Source: Roridomyces roridus (lineage: Eukaryota; Basidiomycota; Agaricomycetes; Agaricales; Mycenaceae). From it: a stretch of DNA of 64,000 bases. The translations under genes were made by a program, and so were the position numbers. A model generated the notes under the pieces. The model ran no database searches, was not told the origin of the DNA, and was given only the letters and a program-made list of their open reading frames with translations. The DNA is taken from the NCBI GenBank assembly GCA_029378245.1, contig JARKIF010000039.1, forward strand, positions 248,001 through 312,000, written 5' to 3'. Below, piece after piece: positions 12,315 to 21,825 of this stretch (its first letter is position 1; every line of letters begins with the position of its first letter).

Positions 12315-12367
12315 CGCGTTAAAGGGAGGCGGGCGAATTGACGCGTTAAAAGGAGGATCGCGTTAAA
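12315..12367 (-). promoter_or_regulatory. Three CGCGTTAAA motifs upstream of the KDZ1 transposase start
   Basis: Copies at 12315-12323, 12341-12350 and 12359-12367, within 80 nt upstream of the ATG at 12288. One contains ACGCGT, the core that in yeasts is the MluI cell-cycle box. Whether it acts as a promoter element or a transposase-binding site cannot be decided from sequence. Confidence 0.5.
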
Positions 12368-12547
12368 GAGAGAGGCTGAGGTGACGTAAGCTGGGCAACC
12401 ACCGAGAAAGAGCCGAGGTTCGACGATCAGACTAAAAAGCAGCAGTTGCCAAGGGAAAAAAGAGAATGAGAGAGAGAACTTGTCTTGAACAAGTTCTCTG
12501 AGCAGGCCAAGAAAAAAAAATCAAGAAACATTGGAAGATTGGAAGCA

Positions 12548-12660
12548 AAAAAAAGAACAACCGCCGGAGTCGAACCGGGGACCAAATGACACTGGGACCA
12601 TTAAAGATAACGGGACATATACAAATACAAGTCCGTCAACTGACCGTTTGGCTTGAAGCC
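12548..12660 (-). other. tRNA-like (Pol III A/B box) sequence, degenerate
   Basis: On the minus strand a B-box-like CCCCGGTTCGACTCCGG is preceded about 60 nt upstream by an A-box-like CGGTCAGTTGACGG and followed by a T-run (A-run at 12549-12554 on +). The acceptor arms do not pair, so it is not a functional tRNA gene. It resembles a tRNA-derived SINE head. It lies between the divergent transposase and the small gene at 12752. Confidence 0.35.
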
Positions 12661-12751
12661 AGTCTCGCCTCCTACGTGTATGCATTTGGCCTCGGATTAG
12701 CACGCGAGGTCTGGGCCCATCAAAGACCAAACTCTTTGTCTTCCATCCACC

Positions 12752-13088
12752 ATGTCGTCTCCTTCTCCTCCCCCGAAACCTCCACCATTTGACTCGGTCA
12801 CGGGAGAGCGTTACACAACGTATGTACCCTCTCTCCTCTGGCTTTTTCCATGGCTGACGAACGTGTCCTCACCAGTTTTGACGCCCACCTTGGCATCGAC
12901 AGCCGACCCCGTTTCCATGCACACGCACACAACGAGCTCTGCCAGACTACCCTCGGCGCATTTGGCACATTCAGCACGTTGGAGGGTGTTGAAAGGACCT
13001 GGGGCCTCCTCGCCTCGAAAAAGGGGAAGGTGCGCCCTCCTTCAATCTTTTCATCCTCACTCATCTTTTTCCTCAGGCCAAGCTCTGA
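12752..13088 (+). CDS. Small three-exon gene of unknown function in KDZ module 1
   Basis: ATG at 12752 in a good context (caccATGtc). Exons 12752-12819, 12876-13029 and 13077-13088 join to exactly 78 codons (77 aa) with GT-AG introns of 56 and 47 nt. The product starts with a Pro-rich stretch, then FDSVTGERYTTFDAHLGI and RFHAHAHNELCQTTLGAFG, and ends Lys-rich (SKKGKAKL). No domain is recognised, and there is no homologue at the matching place in module 2. It lies between the transposase and TET/JBP genes of the module, so it is probably cargo. The consistent phase is the main support. Confidence 0.5.
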
Positions 13089-13252
13089 GTTTATCCCGCG
13101 CGCGCGTCTGTATCGTAGTCACCTTATCGTAGCCCGTGTGTATACAACCCTTTTGCCCAACGAATAAATCTGCTCACAGACCTGAAAAGGAAAATCGGAG
13201 CTGACTAAGCACTGCCTCCTTCAGCTTGCCAGCACACCTCGCTCACGACGCG

Positions 13253-15937
13253 ATGTCCGACACGACAACAGCCCCCAATCTTGACCAAGGTGTGTCTCTT
13301 TCCTCCTCCTCGCCTCCTTCCCCTTTTTCGTTTCGTTCTCTTGCCCGATTCCCACCACAGAGCAGGGCTTTGCTACCTACCTGCTTCCCCTCCGTCTTTC
13401 TCTCTCTTCTGCCCTCAAATATGTGTTCTGTGCTCACACCTCGCATTCATCCAGCATACCTTGGCCCACCCATCGTCTGCCAGCAGTACGACCTGCGGGA
13501 AGGTCTCCTTTGCGAGAATGCGGCTCGAATCCAGCGCGAGGACCGTGGTGTCGTCCCCGAGGGTGAGGAGGTCGATCTTGACTATCCTCCTCACGTCTCT
13601 TCTATCGCCACGCCTCTGGTCGTTCCTCCACCCTCACTCACCAGGCCAGCTCGACTCTCTGCCTCCGCCAAGAGCAACAGCAAGAAACGTGAGAAGGCAC
13701 GTTCCAAACGGCAGCAAGCCGCGCGCGCGGCTGAGGCTGCTGTCGACCCACCAACCCCTAACCCTCGCGTTCTCAAGAAAGCCGCTGCCTCATCTCTCAT
13801 CAATCTCTCGTTTGCAGCTGCCGACTTTCGTGCTGCACACCCTCGCTGGACCGGCCTTCCTGGGACGGCAAACCACCCTCTCTTGGTGCACACGCACGAC
13901 GCAGAGTTCCTCAAGGAACATCTCCAGTACGCAGACTGGCAGGGAGAGTGCGTTCGTCCTCCCTTCACTGCTTCCTTCTCGATACTCACCTCTCCCGCAG
14001 AAAGACGCATGTGCTTCTCGACAAGCACGGCCATGTGATCGGCACCCTCGTCGCCCCTCCTGTGCCTGGCGAGTCGTGTATGACAGCATTTATCATTTAA
14101 AATTACAGTGTCAATGGTGCAGATGCAAGGCATTAGTTCAATGTAGTGGTACACAAGTTTATGCATCTTTTCAGGTTTAGTTCCCAGGTTTTGCTGGACA
14201 GGGAAGTCAACTAGACATGGCAATATGACCCTGACACAGGTTATAGATGCCTATCATGTGGTAGCACCATCCAAGGCAAGCATGGGACACAGGTCCTAAA
14301 AGTGCAAGTTGAGACGCAACTCCCAGATGCAGGACGCAACTCCCAGACGAGGTCATGTGATTCAATTTTGGATCAGATGTTGATCCAAGATTCTGATACA
14401 AGTGATGATATGGTCACATGTTCCCACGATCTTACATAATCCATGATCAGGCGATATTCAAATGTCTCGAAAACTCTGAATCCCATCATGAATCCACTTG
14501 TTATCTATCTATTACTGTATCTTTTTGAGGAGAACAATGGGTAGATATAAAGTGTTTGGAATTTCATTTGATCAATGAGATGTTACACTAATGAAAGATA
14601 CTACTTTGTAATCTCAGTTGCCCATGTGGTAGAATCTCAAAACATGTCAAAGGCCAGCAGCCAAAACATGGCCAAATGAGGAAATTTCCAGTTTTGGTAT
14701 TTCAAATTATCTCTATAACATAATTTCCTCATAGAACTTAACTTGGAAGTCACATGACCTGCGTCTCCGAGTTGCGTCTCAACTTGCCACTTGTGTCTCT
14801 GTCTTGTGTCTCAACTTGAGATCATGTGATTTGTGTCTTGGACTTGTGTCAAGCCGAAATAGCCTGACATGTGACCTGCACTTGCGCTGACTGGATTGTC
14901 TCCGCCTACCACTTGAGCCAGATATTTTTCAATGAAAAATGACTTTATAGTCGTGGGCTCCCGTTCTCCAAGACGCCAACAAGGCCATTTGAGACGCGCG
15001 GGAGGAGATGACGTTCTCCCAGAGCTCCCACCACCATCGCCGTGCCTTTGACGAAGGGGAAGGCTTTCCATCCGAGACGACGGGCATGGCCTTTGGCGGC
15101 GGTCGCACGGAGCCAGGCAACGTCAAGCCCAGCTCGGCGACGAATGGGCACGCCATGGACAGGCTGGTGGGGGACCACGCCATCCGCCGCATGTGCACAT
15201 TTCCCATCGGTGGGTGTCTCTGCCTCTACCCTCCCTCCTTGTTGCTAACGCGTCTCTCTGCAGGTCCCTTCCAGGCGCTCTGCAATCCCATCTTCACAAA
15301 GTACCACCGCACCAAGCAGCAGCTCCGGCGCCGGCAGCCCGGCCTTCGCAACGTCTTCCCCAAGTCCCCGTTTGCCGCCCTCACCGTCAACCTCGGACCT
15401 GCCTCCGTCTCACCCCCTCACGTCGACCACGGGAACAAAGCAGACGGAATGTGCTGCATCACCGCCCTCGGCGAGTTCGACCCCGACCGAGGCGGGCACC
15501 TCGTCTTGTGGGACTACAACCTCATCGTGCGGTTCCCTCCTGGGTGCTGCATCCTCATCCCGTCTGCTGTCGTCACGCACTCCAATACTCCCATCCAAGA
15601 CGACGAGGACCGCTACTCACTCATCCAGTACTCCGCGGGCGGGCTTTTCCGTTGGACTGAGAACGGATTTAAATCTGACCTGGCTTGGGCCGCGTCTGCC
15701 ACGTCGGAGGACCACACTGCACGGGAACGCGCTCGGAGGGGACGGTGGGAGAACGCCTTGAAGGAGTTTCCCCTTTGGAAGAACATCAAGGTGGGGAACT
15801 ACACGGGGCGCGTGCGTGCGGAGTTTTGGGTGGATGCTGAGGCTGGGGATATCAGCGACCTCACAGACGATGATGAAGAGGAGCGCGAGGGCGGGGGAGA
15901 TGAGGGGCCTCGTCCCCAGAAGATTCGCTGCCGCTAG
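13253..15937 (+). pseudogene. TET/JBP-type 2OG-Fe(II) dioxygenase (module 1), disrupted
   Basis: Exons 13253-13289, 13455-13947, 14001-15209 (this one split by an 870-bp insertion at 14079-14948) and 15264-15937. The N-terminal half is Lys/Arg-rich and poorly conserved. The C-terminal catalytic domain carries the iron-binding HxD in SPPHVDHGNKADGMCC, the TALGEFDPDRGGHLVLWD strand, the distal His in LIPSAVVTHSNTPI and a 2OG-binding Arg in RYSLIQYSAGG, followed by an acidic tail. TET/JBP enzymes oxidise the methyl group of thymine or 5-methylcytosine in DNA. Removing the insertion and one target copy restores the frame (GESWAPVLQDANKAI), but an in-frame TGA at 14990 remains, of the kind made by C-to-T change of CGA. 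The second copy at 21826-23613 has the same layout. Likely inactive. Confidence 0.85.
14079..14948. mobile_element. 870-bp AT-rich nonautonomous insertion with 7-bp target duplication
   Basis: Flanked by AGTCGTG at 14072-14078 and 14949-14955. Ends are imperfect inverted repeats: gcatttatcatttaaaatta at the left end against the reverse complement of the right end, gtcatttttcattgaaaaat. Internal inverted segments (gagacgcaactccc and the reverse near 14780) and low GC contrast with the host gene. No coding capacity. A 7-8 bp duplication with short imperfect TIRs suggests a hAT-like MITE, but the family is not certain. Confidence 0.75.
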
Positions 15938-16321
15938 CCTAGCTCCCTACACCACCCACACTTTTTTTTTTACTATATGTTACTCTAGCTAGCCTCCTGT
16001 TGTACGCAACTCTTAATGAAGCCTTTCTCTGACGAAGCATCGAGGTCGAATTTAATTCGGAGGGACCTGGGAATTTAATTCGGGAACACACCTTCCTACC
16101 GTACGCTCACGGACAGTGGATATTCTCAAATGACGGAGACCACATCTTTTGGTACAAGTGAGCTGTTTTGAAGAGTTCGCGGTGGCTCAGAGACTATGGC
16201 ACGACGGAGGCAAAATAAAAAGTGTTTTATTTCTTTCGGGAACTGACATTGCATGTCAGATCCATTTCTACTTTTGGACTAGATACTCTCTTCCTCTCTC
16301 CACCACCACACATCCTCCCTC
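15938..16321. other. Spacer between TET/JBP and Cys-cluster gene
   Basis: Holds the 3' region of the TET/JBP gene (T-run at 15961) and a short duplicated word, tttaattcgg, near 16050-16080. The rest is the presumed promoter of the next gene. No open frame of interest. Confidence 0.4.
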
Positions 16322-17279
16322 ATGCCGCGGGGTCGTCCTCGGCTGGACCCCGAGGTCAAACTCAAACATCTCAAGCAGTCCCGCAAGGACTACGAGGCTA
16401 AGTGAGTGTTGCCTCTGCTTTGAATGTGCTGCTGACACTCTGGCATAGAAATGTGGACCTCCGTCGGCGCAAAGCTCGCGAACGCATGCAACGGTTAGTC
16501 CCTCACCAACTCTCATCTCTTTCTCTCTCTCATGTTTGTCGTCTCACAGTACTCGCGCCCGTGTAGCCCAAGATCCCATCGCCCATTCCAAAGCCAAGCA
16601 AAAAGCAGCCGAACACTCGGACGACTACCGCTATCGGTGCGCGCGCTCGTATCTGTAGCCAAACCTTCCAACGCTAGTCAGGAAATCTGAGGCTCAACGA
16701 GCTGCACATCGTCGGGCTTCTCGTGTCAAGAAAAAAGTCAAGTGCGTCTGCTAATGCGGTCGTCTCCAGCTTTTTCATTCAAAATTGAATTACAGCCAAC
16801 GAGATAAGGAGCACCTCTACAAGAAACACCTCCCTGCACGCATTGACCGAGCACGTTGCATTGAGCAAGCCGCCGTTGCTGCCATTCCGCCTCCTCAAGC
16901 CACTATCGGTACGGCTAGCTCGGAGGCTGGACTCAGTGGGCGTTCTCTCTCCGCCATCGACGCCGACAGCGACAGTGAGAACGACGCCCAAGATGAGAAT
17001 AATTTCGACATCTCTCCCGTCGCCTCCCCCGCCTTCATCCGCCCAGCCCACCCGTTACGCTGCCCACATTGCTTCTGGGAGGATTGTATTGGGTGTGCGT
17101 GCATGTGTAGTGCATCCAACGTGTGGATAACGCACGAAGGTGGCCATTTCTTCACCACCTGCAAACGGTGCGGGTACGCCGACTGCCCCGGTTGCGTCTG
17201 TGTCTGTCCACAGAGTGACGAGTGGGTCGAGCACGGGGGGCATGCGCAGCGGAGGAAGAAGCGGGTAGGTAGGCGGTAG
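16322..17279 (+). CDS. Basic, multi-exon cargo protein with duplicated Cys cluster (module 1)
   Basis: ATG at 16322 (MPRGRPRLDPEVKLKHLKQS). Four short introns separate small exons rich in Arg, Lys and Ala (NVDLRRRKARERMQR; TRARVAQDPIAHSKAKQK; RKSEAQRAAHRRASRVKKK), giving a helical basic region. The last exon, from about 16796 to 17279, has a Ser/Asp stretch, then two copies of a C-x2-C-x4-C-x2-C-x-C-x-C cluster (CPHCFWEDCIGCACMC and CKRCGYADCPGCVCVC), then a basic tail. The paired Cys clusters look like metal-binding units, and the basic part suggests DNA or chromatin contact; both are inference. It follows TET/JBP, as a related basic protein gene does in module 2 (24002-24663). I do not recognise a named family. 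Confidence 0.7.
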
Positions 17280-17339
17280 CGTCCGGTTTTTTGGGATGGA
17301 GTAATTTTGTGGTGTCCTGCGAATGCAAAGCTTTTTTTT

Positions 17340-17505
17340 TCTCCAGCTTGTTCCGATGTGAGTCACTACAAAACGAGCACGTACTTCAAGCTAATGTCCT
17401 CTCTATATGCCGGAGAGGTTACATGCTCCTTCAGTTATTGTTGGTCGCCGGTTCGATCCCGTCGCGTGCATTCAGCTCGTCTCTCGTGTTCCTTTTTTTA
17501 ATTTT
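17340..17505 (+). other. tRNA-like B-box sequence followed by T-run, degenerate
   Basis: GTCGCCGGTTCGATCCCGTCGC near 17446-17470 is a good B box, with a T-run at 17491-17497. An A box is not clear and the acceptor stem is absent. It lies between two cargo genes. Read as a tRNA-derived fragment. Confidence 0.3.
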
Positions 17506-17573
17506 GTTTTGTGTACCTCGCTGAGTGCTGTTCTTTGACAGTCAATCAAGTCACTCACACTTTCCTTTGCACC

Positions 17574-17788
17574 ATGCCTCAAGACGCCCAAGTTATCCAG
17601 ATCGAAGCCCTACACTTTCGTCGGCGACGTGCAAGAAAGGAAGCGCAGCCCAGCCCTCCCGACGACATCCCTCACGGCTGGGACCCCGACGTCGTCCACA
17701 TACTGGCACCCTCACGCAGCGGCACAGAGGACGCTCTGCAAAGAGCCGCGCGAATTCGCGCCAGAGCACAAATGGCCGCAGACGCACA
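17574..17788 (+). pseudogene. Truncated cargo gene at the insertion site of the second KDZ transposon
   Basis: ATG at 17574 in a good context (caccATGcc). It encodes MPQDAQVIQIEALHFRRRRA, then a Pro/Asp-rich segment and ALQRAARIRARAQMAADAH, before the left end of the second transposon at 17789. The frame continues a little into the TIR and stops. No domain recognised. Position and basic composition suggest cargo of module 1 cut by the insertion. The missing 3' part was not found right of 29485. Confidence 0.5.
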
Positions 17789-18050
17789 CACCTGTACCTT
17801 CCACCTAAGTAAGCTAGGTAGCCTGGTACCTGTAGCAGTGGTACCAGGCTAAGACGCCAAGTTGCTGGATTTCAGGCATGCTTCCGTTTAAGCTTCCGAA
17901 AAGCTTTTGACATATGCTTGCGATCAGCTTCTGTAGACTTAGAAAGCACAAAGGCATTGCCGTGGTGCCGAAGAAGATCATTTCCCACTGATGCCGAGGT
18001 CGGCGCCATCACCGACGCGCGCCCCCGACTCCCGATGTCCCAAAAAGGAA
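17789..18050 (+). repeat. Left terminal inverted repeat of KDZ module 2
   Basis: About 262 bp matching the reverse complement of 29074-29333/29485. The outer part has an inner hairpin, cctggtacctgtagcagtgg then taccagg. Similarity ends near gtcccaaaaaggaaa. The transposase stop codon (18140) lies only 90 bp inside it. Confidence 0.9.
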
Positions 18051-18139
18051 AATGGACATAAAATTGTGTGAAATACAGAATAAAATAGGGGGAAAAATAC
18101 AGCATTAAAAAGGTCGATACGGCACACTATTGCGCACCA

Positions 18140-21100
18140 CTAACCGTCGTCATCGGCACGTGGACGGTCCCCATCATCCAGCCCAATACGAGAGATGTGG
18201 TACAGAAGCTCCCCCACCTCCTCATCGTGTGCATCCTCACCCTCCTCATCGTCATCAACACCATCCTCTCCTGTCGGTGGTGCATCTGCTGCCGCTGGCG
18301 TCTCCTCCACTCCTTCCATCTCGTCCTCCGAGTCCCCATTTACCCTGGACAGCAGCTCACCGTCAGCAGCACGCTGGGCACGCCTCGACTCCGTCACCTC
18401 CACCGCACGTCCTGGCCGTATTGAGCCCGTGAAGCCGGGAGTACCCGCCAGTTTGCGGAAGCGCGCCATATGCCCCGCATTGAATCGACCCCGCCGCTGG
18501 CGGTACAGCCGCACCTGCACTGCCAAATGCCAGCTCCGCCTCTGCTCCTCATCCGTCCCGTCCTCCGCCCGCTCCAGCGCCTCCTCCTTCTTCTCCAGCA
18601 CACGTGTTTCGTCTTGGATCCACGTGATGACTCGGGGTATCTCCACATTGAGTCGCTTGATTTCCTCCCTCGCGCGCAGGGTCTTGAAATAATTGTCCAT
18701 GTACATCCGATATGCTGGGCGTGTCCATGGGCGACTCAGGACCACCGCCTCCGCATCCCGCAGCAAGTCAAAGTCGCCGAGGAAGGCGTACTCGACGACT
18801 TGATTCCAGGTGAGGTCGGGCTTTGGAGGGGTCAACTCGCGGGCAGCGGCATTGTAGCGCTCAATGGCATTGCGTACGGCCTTTGAACGCGCCTGAAGCG
18901 CCTTGCCGATGTGTGTCCGCATCTTGTATCCTACATTTGTTAGATACTCGGTGTGCATCAATAACATTGACCCGACTTACCCGTTTGGGACCGATTCACC
19001 TTCGTGAGCTCAAAGATGCGCTCCACCACCACAAGCTCAAGTGCGTTCAGCGCTGCTTGGTAGTCCCGCCTCTGGATCGCCACCACCGTCTCCGACCACT
19101 TTGGCGAGGACTCAGTCCACGTTTGGGATACCTCGAGTAGGCGCTCGAGCTCCCGCACCGCCTCCCGGTCTCGATCCACCCGGTCTTTTGCGTGTCGCCT
19201 CGCAACGTCTTCCTTCCGCACACCGGGTACAAAGTCGCCGTCGTCGCGGTTCGCTTGTCGTGCCAGTCCGAGGAGAGTTGCATGCTTTGCTCTTAGGATC
19301 TGGTCAGCTCGGATACAAAAGGCGAGCAATGACACTTACGTGCTGTCCTGCAGCTTCCTGAGTTTGCGGATGTACTCCATCTCGAGGGTCTCCACATCCT
19401 TCCTCGACGCCGCCTTGAGACCCAAAAGATACTCCCTTTCCTCCCTCAGCCACTCGTGGAACGTCTCAACGTCCTCAATCCCCTCGCGTTCCATCCAGGC
19501 GTGCAGCGCGGGCTCCGTCTTCAATATATTGAGTGCTTGACGGTAGTTGGTGCAGAGGAAGTTGCCTGTAAGACGTTGTGAGCTTTAGGTATTGGAGAGA
19601 AGGAAGCATGACTTACTCAGATTAGCGTACGTCTCGACGGCGTCGATCTGCTTGCAGTAGGTGCTGATCTCCTGCTGGCGGTGGAAACGGCTTGCGTATC
19701 GGCACGACTTGGCAAGCCCGTTCGAACGCGAGAAGAACCGCTCGCAGCCCTCGAGGTCCTCGATGCCAAGGCCCTTCACATAGGTGGCAAGGAAATTGAG
19801 CTGGCACAACCGGTTGTGTGCATGCCCATGGAAGGACCCGACAAGGCTCTTGAAGCCCTGAGCTCTTGCCTGCTCACCGAGGTCGCTGTTGTTGACGGTG
19901 GTGCCGAAATGGCACCCGACGTCGTACCCAGCGCCGAGCTTGAAGCCGAACGTGTCGAGGAGGAGCTTGACTACCGCCAGCGGGTATTTGGCCCTTTGAT
20001 AAAGTTGTTAGTTAGATAGATGTATAAAATTGGGATTCGACTTACAATTCCCCGCTCCGAATCATGTCGGCAATGACCAACACGAACCCATGGCGGCAGA
20101 GGGCGAGGAAAATGCCCGTCTCGTCGAAGATGCCCCACATCTTCGACGTGACGTCGTTAATCATATTCTTCCATCTGTCTGCACATGGATTGTCTTCGTC
20201 CTAAAGGAAAGGTAAGTCAGCGATGAAAAGGAAGACGGTGAGTGTTTGCTCACCGAATTGGCCTCCATGGGCAGGATATCCGCCAGCCTCCGCTTCGCCC
20301 ACTCCTCCACCATCCCCCTATCAATGAAATACCCGTCGCCAGCATCGCGATTGTCGACGCGCTCACGCGAGGGACCCAGTGTCGGCTCGGAGGACTCGTT
20401 GTCCTGCTCGACTTTGGAACGACGGAGGACACGCTTGAGAGAGTCGTTGCCGTCCATCGTGGTCAGCATATCAAAGATAAGGTCGTCCTCGCCCTCCAGC
20501 TTGTAGGTACAGGCCGGGCATGCGTGTTTGAGGCGCTATGAATCGTCTCGGCCGAGCGCGTTCATCACCCGCGCGTCCGTGCAATGACGAATCTCCAGGT
20601 ACACGTCGTACGCATTGGAGAATTGTTGGCGGAGGTACGGATAATATTCCACCTGGGCCTTGGTCAGGCAACGAAGAAATGGCCAGAAATAGACTTACCT
20701 CGTGCTGGTCGCAGAGGGCTTTCACATAGGCGTGTATCGCAAGCTGTGGGCAGCGAGCGTGTAGCGTCCGATATGATTCGAGGACGCGGATGGTGAAAGC
20801 GACGTGTGGTGTGTATGGGGCGCAGGGCATGAGGCCAGCGACAACGAGGTTGGCGATGTTGAGGCGACCTTGAGTGTCCGATACGTCAACATCCACTGTA
20901 CGCGTCTCTGAAGCATTGTAAGTGGGGAGGATCAGAGGAAAGAATAAAACAGGACACACCAAAGGAATCCACCACCTTAATCTCGTACACCGCCTCGACG
21001 GTCGGGGAATCTCCAGCGCGTGTCTGCCGGCGTAGCTCCAGCTCCTCCCAACGATTCCCTCCATGACGCCCACGAAGCTCGTCCTCGGCACAAAAACGCA

Positions 21101-21688
21101 TGTACGCGTCGGTGAGACCTTCCATCTGGCTTTGGAAGGCCTGGTTACGCCGTTCAGTTTGGTCCGTGCGGGTGCGCCAGTCATACCGCCTTATGCATGT
21201 AAGTCGGGGCCGGAAATTGAGAGAGAAAACACTGACTTACTCTGTGATCGCACTTCATGTGTCAAATCCTCCTCCAAACCGAGAAACACCCCTTCACCTG
21301 GGAGATTGAGCTCCCCTCCGGCGTGGCTGAGATTCAGACGTTCGGAGCCGTCCAACACGTCTTGCTCGAGAGTGGAGGTTAGAGCAGGAGGGGAATAGTT
21401 GTCGTCCAATGCCCGGCGGCGTAAATCATCCAGGTTGGCTCGCTGCTCGCCATCCATTCCTGGGGCAAGGTCAGTAAGGGTACAACTTGAATGAATAGTG
21501 CTCGCACCAGTGAGCTGCTCTCTCATTTCATCACTCCTCTGAGATCTGAGGTTGTCGATGGCCTGCGGGCCCAAAGTCCGATTGTGGAAACGAGGGGCTT
21601 GACCGGGGACAGTGCGTCGACTGCCGAGGATGTTGAGCTTGGCAGAGGAGGCGTGGCTTTGCTTCACGCCGCCGTTGCGTCCACTCAT
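18140..21688 (-). CDS. KDZ transposase with CxC1-type region (KDZ2)
   Basis: ATG at 21688, stop at 18140, about eight short introns. N-terminal low-complexity segment, then the CxC1-associated part (RLNIANLVVAGLMPCAP, HVAFTIRVLESYRTLH) and a Cys pair in KHACPACTYKLEG. The catalytic core has MLTTMDGNDSLKRVLRR (first Asp), ADRWKNMINDVTSKMWGIFD and ETGIFLALCRHGFVL (a KDZ signature), GAGYDVGCHFGTT (second Asp) and IEDLEGCERFFSRSNGL (Glu). The C-terminus is long, helical and highly charged, with an acidic end (DDDEEGEDAHDEEVGE). It is the DDE-type enzyme expected to cut and join the TIRs of this transposon. It is transcribed divergently from the TET/JBP gene across only 137 bp. No broken frame was seen, but I did not prove every splice. 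Confidence 0.9.
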
Positions 21689-21825
21689 GGCGAGGAGGAC
21701 TCGAGATTTGTTTGGAGGAGGTGGCTGACCCTAACCCTAACCTAATCCCAATCGAGTTGTTGTGGCCAAATAAACGCGTCGCGTTGCCACCTCACCACCA
21801 CCACCACCACAACTCTTTCCACACA
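21689..21825. promoter_or_regulatory. 137-bp divergent promoter region between KDZ2 transposase and TET/JBP
   Basis: The two start codons (21688 on -, 21826 on +) are 137 bp apart, so the genes share a promoter region. It contains ccctaaccctaacctaa at 21729-21745, two and a half units of the TTAGGG telomere repeat on the other strand, as well as a ccaccacc run before the TET/JBP ATG. Short telobox-like words are known promoter elements in plants; in this fungus the role is unknown. Confidence 0.5.

Larger units (their letters stand above)
7531..17788. mobile_element. KDZ module 1 (CxC2 KDZ transposase plus TET/JBP and cargo), decayed, right end not seen
   Basis: The left limit is inferred from the abrupt end of the inverted-repeat arm near 7530. 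The right side is cut by insertion of the second KDZ transposon at 17789, and no matching right terminus was found beyond 29485. Contents: transposase (-), small two-intron gene (+), TET/JBP gene (+), Cys-cluster gene (+) and a truncated gene (+). Clusters of an AACGCGTTAAA motif flank the transposase gene on both sides. Three later lesions or insertions are visible: a solo LTR, an 870-bp insertion and single-base changes. The borders are the least certain part of the call. Confidence 0.6.
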
